Of a stretch of 64,000 bases of DNA, positions 1 to 7,178 are shown in pieces (within the stretch, counting starts at the first letter, position 1; each line of letters starts with the position of its first letter). The stretch is taken from positions 1,550,001 through 1,614,000 of the forward strand of contig NZ_CP045032.1 of the NCBI RefSeq assembly GCF_009026825.1, read 5' to 3'. The DNA comes from Corynebacterium urogenitale. GTDB taxonomy: Bacteria; Actinomycetota; Actinomycetes; Mycobacteriales; Mycobacteriaceae. The notes below the pieces were generated by a model. The model searched no databases, was not told the DNA's origin, and saw nothing but the letters and a program-made list of their open reading frames with translations. The translations under genes and the position numbers were made by a program.

Positions 1-671
1 ACCAGGCCTGTGGCGCCGACGCACGCCAGGGCGGCTAGGCGTGCAGCGCCAGAGGCGAGGGAGAAACCGAACTTCTGATCCTCGTGAGAGGTAGCGATGA
101 ACTCGTGCGTATCAACATGCACGCCAGGGGTCACGCGGACGAGGACATCCTGTTCGCGACCCAATTCGGTCGCCACCTGGGACAGCTCGGCAATCTCTTG
201 GAGAGAATCAATGACGATCAGCTCCACGCCGGACTGTACCGCCAAGGTGAGAAACGCCCTGGATTTGTTATTGCCGTGGACGGTGATTCGCTCGGTCGGG
301 AAGTCCGCAGCCAAGGCCACCCGCAGCTCACCCTCGGAAGCCACGTCGAGGGACAGCCCCTCTTCCGCGACCCAGCGGCACGCGGTCTTGGAGATGAAGG
401 CCTTGGACGCGTAATGAACGCGCTCCCCTCCGCCAAAGGCCTGAGCCAGACGGCGGCAGCGACCGCGAAAGTCCACCTCATTGAGGACGAATGCTGGCGT
501 GCCGAACCGCTCGGCTACATCTGTCAGCTTGACACCCTCGATGGAAACGGCACCATCCTCATCCCGTACCGAATGAGCCGGGAATACGTGGGTGGGGATG
601 CGATTAAATTCCTCCGTTGTCTGCGTCCGCTGACGCAGTGGAACTGAGGGCAGGTGGACTTCCGGATCCAT
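1..671 (-). CDS. lysA: Diaminopimelate decarboxylase, N-terminal part (cut by window edge)
   Basis: LysA removes CO2 from meso-diaminopimelate to give L-lysine, using PLP in the cytoplasm. Only the first 223 codons are inside the window. The ATG lies at 669-671 and translation gives an alanine-racemase-like fold III PLP barrel. The PLP lysine sits in a HYASKAF motif near residue 90 and is followed by the typical [17 protein letters not shown] segment. The gene starts 6 bases after the argS stop on the same strand, the classic corynebacterial argS-lysA pair, so it is probably translated from the argS message. Other lysine-pathway genes (dapC, dapD, dapE) lie about 45-51 kb to the right. The identification is firm. 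The C-terminal half, with the Cys and Tyr active-site residues, is not visible. Confidence 0.93.
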   Translation of the reverse strand, partial: MDPEVHLPSVPLRQRTQTTEEFNRIPTHVFPAHSVRDEDGAVSIEGVKLTDVAERFGTPAFVLNEVDFRGRCRRLAQAFGGGERVHYASKAFISKTACRWVAEEGLSLDVASEGELRVALAADFPTERITVHGNNKSRAFLTLAVQSGVELIVIDSLQEIAELSQVATELGREQDVLVRVTPGVHVDTHEFIATSHEDQKFGFSLASGAARLAALACVGATGL

Positions 672-677
672 GGGTTC

Positions 678-2342
678 TTACATCCTCTCTGGGGCGGTCA
701 CACCCACCAGATTGAGCGCATTAGCGAGGGTCTGCCGGGTCGCCGCAGCCAGTGCCAGACGTGCACGGAAGATCGGTGCTGCATCGGCGCCAGTTGGTTC
801 GTCGCCCTTCGGCAGAATCTGGCACGCGTCGTAGAAACGGTGGAAAGTGCCGGCAAGCTCCTCGGCGAAGCGAGCAATGCGGTGAGGCTCGCGCAGCTCC
901 GCGGCGGTAGCGACGACTTGGGGGAACTCTCCGAGAGTGCGGATCAAATCACCCTCGCGCTCGTGGGTGAGCAGGGAGAGATCCGGATCGGTGGCCTCCA
1001 CGCCAAACTCCTGCGCCTTGCGGGCAATGGAGGACAGACGGGCGTGGCCGTACTGGACGTAGAAGACAGGGTTGTCGGAGGTCTTGGAGGACCACAGCTC
1101 CATATCGATGTCCAGGGAAGAGTCCACGGAGGAACGGATAAGCGCGTAGCGGGCGGCATCCACGCCAATGGCCTCGACGAGGTCGTCGAGGGTGATGACG
1201 GTACCGGCACGCTTGGACATGCGGACAGCGGTGCCGTCCTTCACCAGGTTCACCATCTGGCCGATGAGCACCTCCACCTGGTTCGGGTTGTAGCCCAGGG
1301 CTGCGGCCGCTGCCTTGAGGCGGGCGATGTAGCCGTGGTGATCGGCGCCAAGCATGTAGATGCACAAGTCATGCCCGCGGTTGATCTTGTCGACGATATA
1401 GGCGATATCACCGGCGATGTAGGCCGCGTTGCCGTCGGACTTGATCACCACTCGGTCCTTGTCGTCGCCAAAGTTTGAGGAACGCAGCCACCAGGCACCA
1501 TCGGCCTCGTAGAGGTTTCCGTTGGACTTCAGCTGCTCAATGGCTTTGTCGACGGCACCGGATTCAAACAAGGAATCTTCGTGGAAGTAGACATCGAATT
1601 CCGTGCCGAACTCCGCAAGGGTGCGCTTGATGTGGGCGAACATCAGCTCCACGCCGTCAGAACGGAAGAGCTCGCGAGCTGCGTCCTCGTCGAGTTCTCC
1701 CCACTGGGGGTTCGCGGAGGTCACCTGCTGGGCGATGTCCTGAATGTAATCGCCACCGTAGCCGTCCTCGGGGGTCGGCTTACCTTGAGCTGCCGCGAGA
1801 AGGGAGTTGGCAAATCGATCGATCTGCGTGCCGTGGTCATTGAAGTAGTACTCGCGGGTGACGTTGGCACCCCGGGCGGCGAGGACGCGGCCGAGGGAAT
1901 CACCAACAGCAGCCCAGCGGGTGCCACCAAGGTGGATAGGTCCGGTGGGGTTGGCCGAAACGAACTCCAGGTTGATGCTCTTGCCAGCGAACTCATCGCC
2001 GTGGCCAAAGTCCGAGCCAGCATTAAGAATGTCTGCGACGATCTTGCCCTGAGCGGCTGCAGCGAGCCGGATATTGATGAAGCCTGGTCCTGCGACGTCG
2101 GTCTCTTCAATGCCCTCGTGCTTCGCGAGCGCTTCCGCGAGCCAGGTGCCGAGCTGACGAGGGTTTGTCCCGGCGCGCTTGGCCAACTGCATGGCGATAT
2201 TCGTGGAATAGTCACCATGCTCCGGGTTACGAGGGCGCTCAACAGTCGCCGGCTTATCGACGACGGAGTTGTCCAGGTTCTGCTCGCTCAAAACAGAGCG
2301 GGCGACATCGGTGATGAGAGTGGAAAGTTCTGCAGGAGTCAC
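678..2342 (-). CDS. argS: Arginyl-tRNA synthetase
   Basis: Class I aminoacyl-tRNA synthetase that charges tRNA-Arg with arginine and ATP. About 554 residues, normal for the family. The HIGH-type signature reads PTGPIHLGG near residue 110. A KMSKS-type motif MSKRAG lies near residue 370, and a DALR anticodon-binding domain closes the C-terminus. The frame stays open upstream to a TTG at 2360. I prefer the GTG at 2342 because homologues begin with TPA-type sequence and because a TAGGCT -10 box ends 8 bases before it, which suggests a leaderless message. It forms an operon with lysA and is divergent from a tRNA-Arg gene, so charging enzyme and substrate tRNA are neighbours. Confidence 0.95.
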   Translation of the reverse strand: MTPAELSTLITDVARSVLSEQNLDNSVVDKPATVERPRNPEHGDYSTNIAMQLAKRAGTNPRQLGTWLAEALAKHEGIEETDVAGPGFINIRLAAAAQGKIVADILNAGSDFGHGDEFAGKSINLEFVSANPTGPIHLGGTRWAAVGDSLGRVLAARGANVTREYYFNDHGTQIDRFANSLLAAAQGKPTPEDGYGGDYIQDIAQQVTSANPQWGELDEDAARELFRSDGVELMFAHIKRTLAEFGTEFDVYFHEDSLFESGAVDKAIEQLKSNGNLYEADGAWWLRSSNFGDDKDRVVIKSDGNAAYIAGDIAYIVDKINRGHDLCIYMLGADHHGYIARLKAAAAALGYNPNQVEVLIGQMVNLVKDGTAVRMSKRAGTVITLDDLVEAIGVDAARYALIRSSVDSSLDIDMELWSSKTSDNPVFYVQYGHARLSSIARKAQEFGVEATDPDLSLLTHEREGDLIRTLGEFPQVVATAAELREPHRIARFAEELAGTFHRFYDACQILPKGDEPTGADAAPIFRARLALAAATRQTLANALNLVGVTAPERM

Positions 2343-2350
2343 GGTGCTTA

Positions 2351-2356
2351 AGCCTA
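2351..2356 (-). promoter_or_regulatory. Predicted -10 box for leaderless argS
   Basis: TAGGCT on the minus strand, 8 bases before the GTG at 2342. The spacing places the transcript start at or next to the start codon. It is the only clear argS promoter element seen, and it supports GTG over the upstream TTG. No good Shine-Dalgarno is present. Confidence 0.5.
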
Positions 2357-2424
2357 GCAACTTGCGGTGAGGTTTCTGACACGGGTTATGGGAGGCCGTG
2401 TCGTAACCCGAAGAGAGTCGGTGC

Positions 2425-2430
2425 TACACT
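2425..2430 (+). promoter_or_regulatory. Predicted -10 box for tRNA-Arg
   Basis: TACACT lies about 30 bases before the mature tRNA 5' end, fitting a sigma-A -10 element with a short trimmed leader. No convincing -35 was seen. Confidence 0.45.
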
Positions 2431-2460
2431 CTTGTTTCGTATCAGCGATCGCTGGTATTT

Positions 2461-2536
2461 GCCCTCGTAGCTCAGGGGATAGAGCACTGGTTTCCGGTAC
2501 CAGGGGTCGTGAGTTCGAATCTCGCCGGGGGCACCA
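2461..2536 (+). tRNA. tRNA-Arg (anticodon CCG)
   Basis: Cloverleaf of 73 bases plus an encoded CCA (2534-2536). The acceptor arm GCCCTCG pairs with CGGGGGC. The D arm contains the usual AGCTCAGGGGATAGAGC pattern. The anticodon stem CTGGT/ACCAG holds loop TTCCGGT, giving anticodon CCG that reads the arginine codon CGG. The T arm has GTTCGAATC. It is transcribed away from argS and is followed directly by a strong hairpin terminator. Confidence 0.96.
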
Positions 2537-2542
2537 TAGGTA

Positions 2543-2572
2543 AAAGGCGGTTGAGTAATCTCAACCGCCTTT
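2543..2572. terminator. Bidirectional rho-independent terminator
   Basis: A perfect 13-bp stem (2543-2555 with 2560-2572) with a TAAT loop, A-rich on one side and T-rich on the other. It lies between the tRNA and the convergent lipoprotein gene and can end both transcripts. Confidence 0.85.
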
Positions 2573-2574
2573 GT

Positions 2575-3201
2575 TTAGTTTGCGAAGGATACCGGGATCT
2601 CGGCCACGTGCTCGAAGCCCTCAGTGTGATCACCGAAGATCTTCACAACGCACTCCTGCTTGGAGCAGTCCACGCCCTGCCCCTTGCTGGTGGCAACGAG
2701 TTCAAAGGTCACAGCGCCATCCTGGCCCACCGGTGTGGTAGCGCCCGGCTTATTGGCCAGCCATTGCTGCGCTCCCGCATCTCCACGCTGCCCCGTGCAA
2801 TCCGGAACAGGCTTCCTCGAGGCACTGTCCTTCGCACAGATGGCTCCGTAGTAACCCTTTTCCGGATCCAACCCAGACACCTTGACATTGATCTTGTCAC
2901 CGTCGGTGAGGTTGTCGGCTGGATCGGCCGTGACCTCTACCTGACCCCCTTCAGCGCCTGGTTGCTCGGAATCGGACTGTTCTTCGTTGGCTTCCTCAGA
3001 AGCCCCAGCCGTAGCCTCGGCGCTTTCTGCCGCGGAGCTCTCTGGGGATGATTCCACAGATTCGGATGCTGCTGCGGAGGAGGATTCGCCGATGCTGTTG
3101 GAGTCAGTAGAGCATGCCGAGAGCAGGGCAACGGACATTAGAGCCACTGCTGCCAGTGCCGGAGTGCGACGGTTGCGAGTCGCCATCGTTTTCACTACCA
3201 C
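2575..3201 (-). CDS. Lipoprotein with neocarzinostatin-like domain, divergent from haem uptake genes
   Basis: 208-residue predicted lipoprotein. A charged N-terminus and hydrophobic stretch lead to lipobox LLSAC (Cys30). A Ser/Glu/Ala-rich linker of about 60 residues follows, then a C-terminal domain of about 120 residues. That domain shows the pattern of the neocarzinostatin apoprotein family: VTADPADNLTDGD near its start, GYYGAICA, a paired Cys in VDCSKQEC, and IPVSF at the end. Family members are seven-stranded Ig-like proteins, some of which bind small hydrophobic ligands. I use GTG at 3201, which has GAGG eight bases upstream; ATG at 3186 is an alternative. The gene shares its upstream region and a DtxR-type box with hmuT. 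A surface role linked to haem or iron is therefore an inference from position, not from the domain. Confidence 0.8.
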   Translation of the reverse strand: MVVKTMATRNRRTPALAAVALMSVALLSACSTDSNSIGESSSAAASESVESSPESSAAESAEATAGASEEANEEQSDSEQPGAEGGQVEVTADPADNLTDGDKINVKVSGLDPEKGYYGAICAKDSASRKPVPDCTGQRGDAGAQQWLANKPGATTPVGQDGAVTFELVATSKGQGVDCSKQECVVKIFGDHTEGFEHVAEIPVSFAN

Positions 3202-3251
3202 GTGTGAAACCTCGTTTCTTTCTGGATTTGTCCCCCACGAGAGGGAGCAAA

Positions 3252-3270
3252 TAAGGTAACGCTAAGCTAA
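3252..3270. promoter_or_regulatory. DtxR-type iron-regulator operator
   Basis: The 19-base sequence TAAGGTAACGCTAAGCTAA matches about 15 of 19 positions of the known DtxR box (TTAGGTTAGSCTAACCTAA). It lies between the divergent lipoprotein and hmuT starts. An overlapping palindrome, CTAAG-CTAA-CTTAG (3262-3275), may extend it. It predicts iron-dependent repression of hmuTUV and perhaps of the lipoprotein. Confidence 0.72.
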
Positions 3271-3308
3271 CTTAGTCTGATAGGTGAACATACCCAAAGG
3301 AAGTAAGA

Positions 3309-4382
3309 ATGCCCACCCTTACCCCCGGAAAGCGGACTACCGCCGCCAGCTTCTCCCTCGCAGCAGCACTGGCTCTTGTCCTGAGCAGTTGCGGAGCGCC
3401 TATCTCAGGATCCCCGGTGGATAACCCGTCCCAGGAATCAATGGAGACAGCTGGGGAATCACGTGGATCAGATGATGGTTCCCGGCAAGGTAACACTTCG
3501 CAGTCTGCACACACCGGCCCGGTGTCCGCCGAGCTACCTCCGCATGACCCCGAGGTTCTCGTGGAAGAAGCCGCTGTTCGGGATTCAGACGCGCACAACA
3601 AGCGAATCCTCACATTGGATCGGGCGGGAGCCCTCTCCCGCATGGTGTGGACCTTAGGGTTAGGAGAAAACCTCGTGGGAAGGGACACTGCATCAGATTT
3701 TCCAGGTGTCTCTCACCTCCCCCAAGTCACCCCCGGTGGCCACTCAATTAACGCCGAAACCGTTCTCGCGCTTCGCCCGGACATCGTCTTCACTGACGGC
3801 ACAATCGGCCCTAGCCGAGTAATCGAAAAGCTGCGCGACGCAGGAGTGAAAGTCGTCTCTGTGAGTGAGGAACGCACTCCGGAGACCATTGGCACCCTCG
3901 TCGATGAGATGGCGGCTGCCCTTGGGCTACAAGAGCAGGCGAAGGGCGTCAAGAACCGCATCGAAGAGCAACTTCGTGAAGCTACTGATGACGCACAATC
4001 TCGGGCCGATGGCCGAAAAATGATGATTCTGTACCTGCGTGGAAGCGGCGTGGCAATGATCGCCGGCCCAGATTCCGGTGGACGCAGCCTCATAAAACGA
4101 CTCGGCGGAGTTGATGCCAGTGAGAAGCTCGGCATCACCGGAGCTTTTACCCCACTCACACCAGAAGCTCTGAGCGCTGCCGCGCCGGAGACAATCATCG
4201 TCATGCGCGGAGGCCTGAAATCAGTGGGTGGCGTCGATGGCCTACTGGAGGTACCCGGGGTTGCCCACACCCCAGCTGGAAAGAGCCGATCGGTGCTCGA
4301 TGTGCCCGATTCGCAACTACTTTCCTTCGGTACCGACACTCCGCGCACGATCACGGCGATGGCGGAGGCACTGTATGGCTAA
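3309..4382 (+). CDS. hmuT: Haem ABC transporter, substrate-binding lipoprotein HmuT
   Basis: Surface lipoprotein that captures haem and hands it to HmuUV. 357 residues; a signal peptide ends at lipobox VLSSC (Cys28), followed by a Ser/Gly-rich linker and a class III periplasmic-binding fold (TroA/FecB type). The two axial haem ligands described for C. diphtheriae HmuT appear to be kept. His145 lies in GGHSINAE, and Tyr242 lies in the ILYLRGSG strand with Arg244 two residues later, the Y-x-R pair that stabilises the ligand. The start ATG follows an AAGGAAG ribosome site and the DtxR box. The stop overlaps the hmuU start by eight bases. First gene of hmuT-hmuU-hmuV-hmuO. Confidence 0.93.
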   Translation: MPTLTPGKRTTAASFSLAAALALVLSSCGAPISGSPVDNPSQESMETAGESRGSDDGSRQGNTSQSAHTGPVSAELPPHDPEVLVEEAAVRDSDAHNKRILTLDRAGALSRMVWTLGLGENLVGRDTASDFPGVSHLPQVTPGGHSINAETVLALRPDIVFTDGTIGPSRVIEKLRDAGVKVVSVSEERTPETIGTLVDEMAAALGLQEQAKGVKNRIEEQLREATDDAQSRADGRKMMILYLRGSGVAMIAGPDSGGRSLIKRLGGVDASEKLGITGAFTPLTPEALSAAAPETIIVMRGGLKSVGGVDGLLEVPGVAHTPAGKSRSVLDVPDSQLLSFGTDTPRTITAMAEALYG

Positions 4383-5532
4383 GCGCTCCCCCATCGCCCC
4401 TCCCAGCGCGAGCGCTGGTGGAACTCATTCCGGGGCTGTATTCCGAAGGAAGACTAACCGCGCCATCAAAGCACGATGGACCCGACTTCGGGATGCAAAG
4501 ACAGTCCTGACCATGGCAGCCCTCGCCATTGGTCTGGTTGTTGCTGGTCTCTGGTCAATCTCAGTCGGCCAGTTTGGGGTGAGCTCAGGGCAATCACTGC
4601 GTTCCTTCTGGCACATCCTTACCGGGCTGGGCTCCGCCAGCGAACTGGATGTTGTGCTGTGGGAAGTGCGACTACCTCGCGTCGTTCTGGCCGCCATCGT
4701 AGGGGCAGGGCTTGCCCTCGCTGGTGTCGCGCTTCAGGCGATCTTCGGTAACCCTCTCGCGGAGCCGGGCTTAATTGGCGTGTCCTCCGGCGCTGCAGTC
4801 GGTGCTTCACTTGCCGTAGTCCTCGGCGCAGGCGGAATCGCTGGCGCAAGCGTTGCCTCCTCAGCCTTCCTGACCAACTGGGCGATTGCCGGCACAGCTT
4901 TCGCTGGCGGTATCATCGCCACGGTCATCGTGGGCTTGAGTGCTAAGGGTAACCGCGATATCGCCCGCGTGATTCTTGTCGGTGTGGCGGTCAATGCTGT
5001 GGCCGGTGGCCTTGTTTCCTTCCTCACCTACATCGCTTCGACGTCCGCGCGCGACCGAATTGTGTTCTGGCAGATGGGTAGTTTTGCGAGCGCAGACTGG
5101 TCGAATGTCATCATCACACTGCTCCTGACACTCCCAGCATTCCTGCTGCTGTGGTTCTACTCCACGAAACTGGACATTCTTAGTTTGGGCGAAGCCCAGG
5201 CCCGCCACTTGGGTGTCAATGTTGTGGCTCTGCGACGCACAGTCATCGGAATCACTGCATTGGTTGTCGCCGCAGGAGTAGCTTTTTCGGGAATCATTGT
5301 CTTCATCGGCTTGGTGGTCCCTCACGCTCTGCGCCTCATACTTGGACCGCAACACCGCGTGTTGATCCCCGCCTGCTTCCTCGGGGGTGCCCTTGCAACA
5401 ACTCTGGCCGATCTTGCCGCACGAACGCTGATTAATGGCGCTGACCTGCCTTTGGGAATGCTGACTTCCATCATTGGCGGCCCGATCTTCTTCTGGCTAT
5501 TGATCCGATCTGAAAGGGCGGTGAAACGCTAA
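4375..5532 (+). CDS. hmuU: Haem ABC transporter permease HmuU
   Basis: FecCD/BtuC-type permease that forms the membrane channel for haem. 385 residues from the ATG at 4375, which overlaps the hmuT stop (ATGGCTAA) and indicates translational coupling. A cytoplasmic N-terminal tail of about 45 residues precedes roughly nine or ten hydrophobic helices. Family signatures include LRLPR-like EVRLPRVVLAAIVGAGLALAG near residues 100-120, GNPLAEPGLIGVSSGAA, and near the C-terminus the FIGLVVPHALRLILGPQHR loop that contacts the ATPase. The frame stays open upstream inside hmuT, but no homologue-like sequence is seen there. It is joined to hmuV by a TAATG stop-start overlap. Confidence 0.94.
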   Translation: MAKRSPIAPPSASAGGTHSGAVFRRKTNRAIKARWTRLRDAKTVLTMAALAIGLVVAGLWSISVGQFGVSSGQSLRSFWHILTGLGSASELDVVLWEVRLPRVVLAAIVGAGLALAGVALQAIFGNPLAEPGLIGVSSGAAVGASLAVVLGAGGIAGASVASSAFLTNWAIAGTAFAGGIIATVIVGLSAKGNRDIARVILVGVAVNAVAGGLVSFLTYIASTSARDRIVFWQMGSFASADWSNVIITLLLTLPAFLLLWFYSTKLDILSLGEAQARHLGVNVVALRRTVIGITALVVAAGVAFSGIIVFIGLVVPHALRLILGPQHRVLIPACFLGGALATTLADLAARTLINGADLPLGMLTSIIGGPIFFWLLIRSERAVKR

Positions 5533-6317
5533 TGTCAGTCTCCGTCTCCCATCTCTCCTTCAGTGTGGATGAGCATGAACTGCTCGAGGACGTGAGCTTC
5601 ACGGCACCGACAGGCCAGGTAACAGCACTGGTTGGCCCTAACGGCGCAGGTAAATCGACACTATTGGCCGCCATTTCCGGAGATCTGGATATCGAACCTG
5701 GCAGTGTGTTCCTTGAAGGCACTGACCTCAGCGAGCTCAGCATCAAGCAACTATCCGCTATTCGCGCAATGCTTACCCAACACCATCCCGTCAGCGTCCC
5801 CTTCACTGGCAACGAAGTCCTTGAATTCGGCCGGCATCCATGGTCGGAAGAAGATGAACGCCTGCGACAGGACATCATCATGAAGTGCGATATCGCACAC
5901 CTGCTGCACCGACCGCTACCTACCTTGTCAGGTGGTGAACGCGCCCGTGTTCACTGCGCACGCGTGCTCTATCAGAACACCCCTATCGTGCTTTTAGATG
6001 AGCCCACTGCCGCGCTCGATCTATGCCACGCAGAGGATGTGCTGCGGGCGATGCGCGACTTGGCAAACCAAGGCAAAACCGTTGTGGTCGTCCTCCACGA
6101 CCTAGCGGCTGCCGCAGCTTACGCAGATAATGTCGTTGTCCTGAGCAGCGGTCGAGTTTTCGCCCAGGGAGCACCTTATCAAGTTCTCAGCGCTGGCCGT
6201 ATCAGTGCTATCTATGACACGGATGTGGAGATCCTCTACGACTCCGCAGGCAATCCAATCGCACTCCCAAGGCGGAGCAGAAACCCTGCTCTCACAACCG
6301 GTGGGGAGACAAGTTAA
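5532..6317 (+). CDS. hmuV: Haem ABC transporter ATP-binding protein HmuV
   Basis: Cytoplasmic ATPase that powers haem import through HmuU. 261 residues, normal length. Walker A GPNGAGKST is at residues 35-43, the Q-loop follows in MLTQHHP, the signature LSGGE lies near residue 138, Walker B is VLLDEPTAALD, and the switch histidine is in VVLHDLAAA. The ATG overlaps the hmuU stop by one base. The C-terminal part (AGRISAIYDTDVEI) is typical of HmuV/BtuD-like ATPases of the siderophore/haem class. A 99-base gap separates it from hmuO, so hmuO may be co-transcribed or may have its own promoter. I see no second DtxR box in that gap. Confidence 0.94.
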   Translation: MSVSVSHLSFSVDEHELLEDVSFTAPTGQVTALVGPNGAGKSTLLAAISGDLDIEPGSVFLEGTDLSELSIKQLSAIRAMLTQHHPVSVPFTGNEVLEFGRHPWSEEDERLRQDIIMKCDIAHLLHRPLPTLSGGERARVHCARVLYQNTPIVLLDEPTAALDLCHAEDVLRAMRDLANQGKTVVVVLHDLAAAAAYADNVVVLSSGRVFAQGAPYQVLSAGRISAIYDTDVEILYDSAGNPIALPRRSRNPALTTGGETS

Positions 6318-6416
6318 ACCTCCTTCATCGACTGACTCGCGTCACCACAATCGAACTAGCGAATTCCACTCCCAATCGGAATCACGACATCCACAGCTTC
6401 GGAAAGGAAACTACTC

Positions 6417-7085
6417 ATGCCAACCACAACATCAAATTACGCCGATAGCCAGCTTTCTGCTCTGCTGAAAAACGAGACAGCACTGGAACACCAGAAGGCG
6501 GAAAACTCCCCGTTCATGACTCAGTTGCTTGATGGCAAACTCGACATTAAGGCCGTCGCTGCACTGACCGGCCAGCTTTTCTTCATCTATGACGCCTTAG
6601 AGCGAGCGGTGCGAGCGAACAAGCAGGCACCCGAGGTTTCAGCAGTCTATGATCAGCGTCTCGAACGCCTTGAAGCCCTACGCGCAGACCTGATCTATCT
6701 CTTTGGTGACCAGTGGGAAAGCCACATCACTCCATTGCCAGCAACTCAGAACTATGTCAGCGCGCTGGAACGGATCGAGCAGGATAACTCCAGCTTCGAT
6801 GCCCTTGCCCACCACTACGTGCGCTACCTCGGTGATATGTCGGGCGGCCAGGTCATTGCCTCAATGTTCAAGAAGTACTACGGCCTCGACGACGCAGGAA
6901 CCAACTTCTACGATTTCGATGCGATCGGCAGGATTAAGCCGTACCGCGATGAGTACCGCATTCGGCTCAACGAACTGAACCTGAGCCCGGAGACTAAGAG
7001 CCATATCGTGGACGTGGCCAAAGCTGCTTTCGAAATGAACAGGGCCGTTTTTGAAGCACTGGACGAACAGCTGGCTGCGGCTTAA
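6417..7085 (+). CDS. hmuO: Haem oxygenase HmuO
   Basis: Cytoplasmic enzyme that opens haem with O2 and electrons to biliverdin, CO and Fe2+, freeing iron from imported haem. 222 residues, like C. diphtheriae HmuO. The proximal haem ligand corresponds to His25 in TALEHQKAE. The distal-helix signature HHYVRYLGDMSGGQVIA contains the catalytic-network Asp and the glycines that let the helix bend over haem. A purine-rich ribosome site GGAAAGGAAA lies 6 bases before the ATG. It stands directly behind the haem importer, so uptake and degradation are physically linked here. Confidence 0.95.
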   Translation: MPTTTSNYADSQLSALLKNETALEHQKAENSPFMTQLLDGKLDIKAVAALTGQLFFIYDALERAVRANKQAPEVSAVYDQRLERLEALRADLIYLFGDQWESHITPLPATQNYVSALERIEQDNSSFDALAHHYVRYLGDMSGGQVIASMFKKYYGLDDAGTNFYDFDAIGRIKPYRDEYRIRLNELNLSPETKSHIVDVAKAAFEMNRAVFEALDEQLAAA

Positions 7086-7098
7086 CAACGGTTTGCCT

Positions 7099-7132
7099 CT
7101 GCGTCCCACCCTGCGACTCGGATGGGGCGCAG
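7099..7132. terminator. Weak hairpin between convergent hmuO and SbcC-like gene
   Basis: CTGCGTCCCA (7099-7108) pairs with TGGGGCGCAG (7123-7132) through one G-T wobble, with a 14-base loop. No T tract follows, so termination is only a possibility. Confidence 0.35.
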
Positions 7133-7136
7133 ACGC

Positions 7137-7178
7137 GCTATGCTGTGGTTTTCAGACCCTAGGCCGTGGTTTTCAGAC
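7137..7178 (-). repeat. 21-bp imperfect tandem duplication at the 3' end of the SbcC-like gene
   Basis: Two adjacent 21-base units (7158-7178 and 7137-7157) agree at 18 of 21 positions and share GTCTGAAAACCAC. The first unit carries the last codons and the TAG stop of the SbcC-like gene. The second lies just beyond the stop and also contains an in-phase TAG, so the duplication leaves the protein unchanged. Confidence 0.8.

Noticed and set aside
4228..4374. Longer hmuU starting inside hmuT
   Set aside because: The extra 49 codons lie in hmuT, show no permease-like sequence, and ATG 4375 has the typical coupling overlap.
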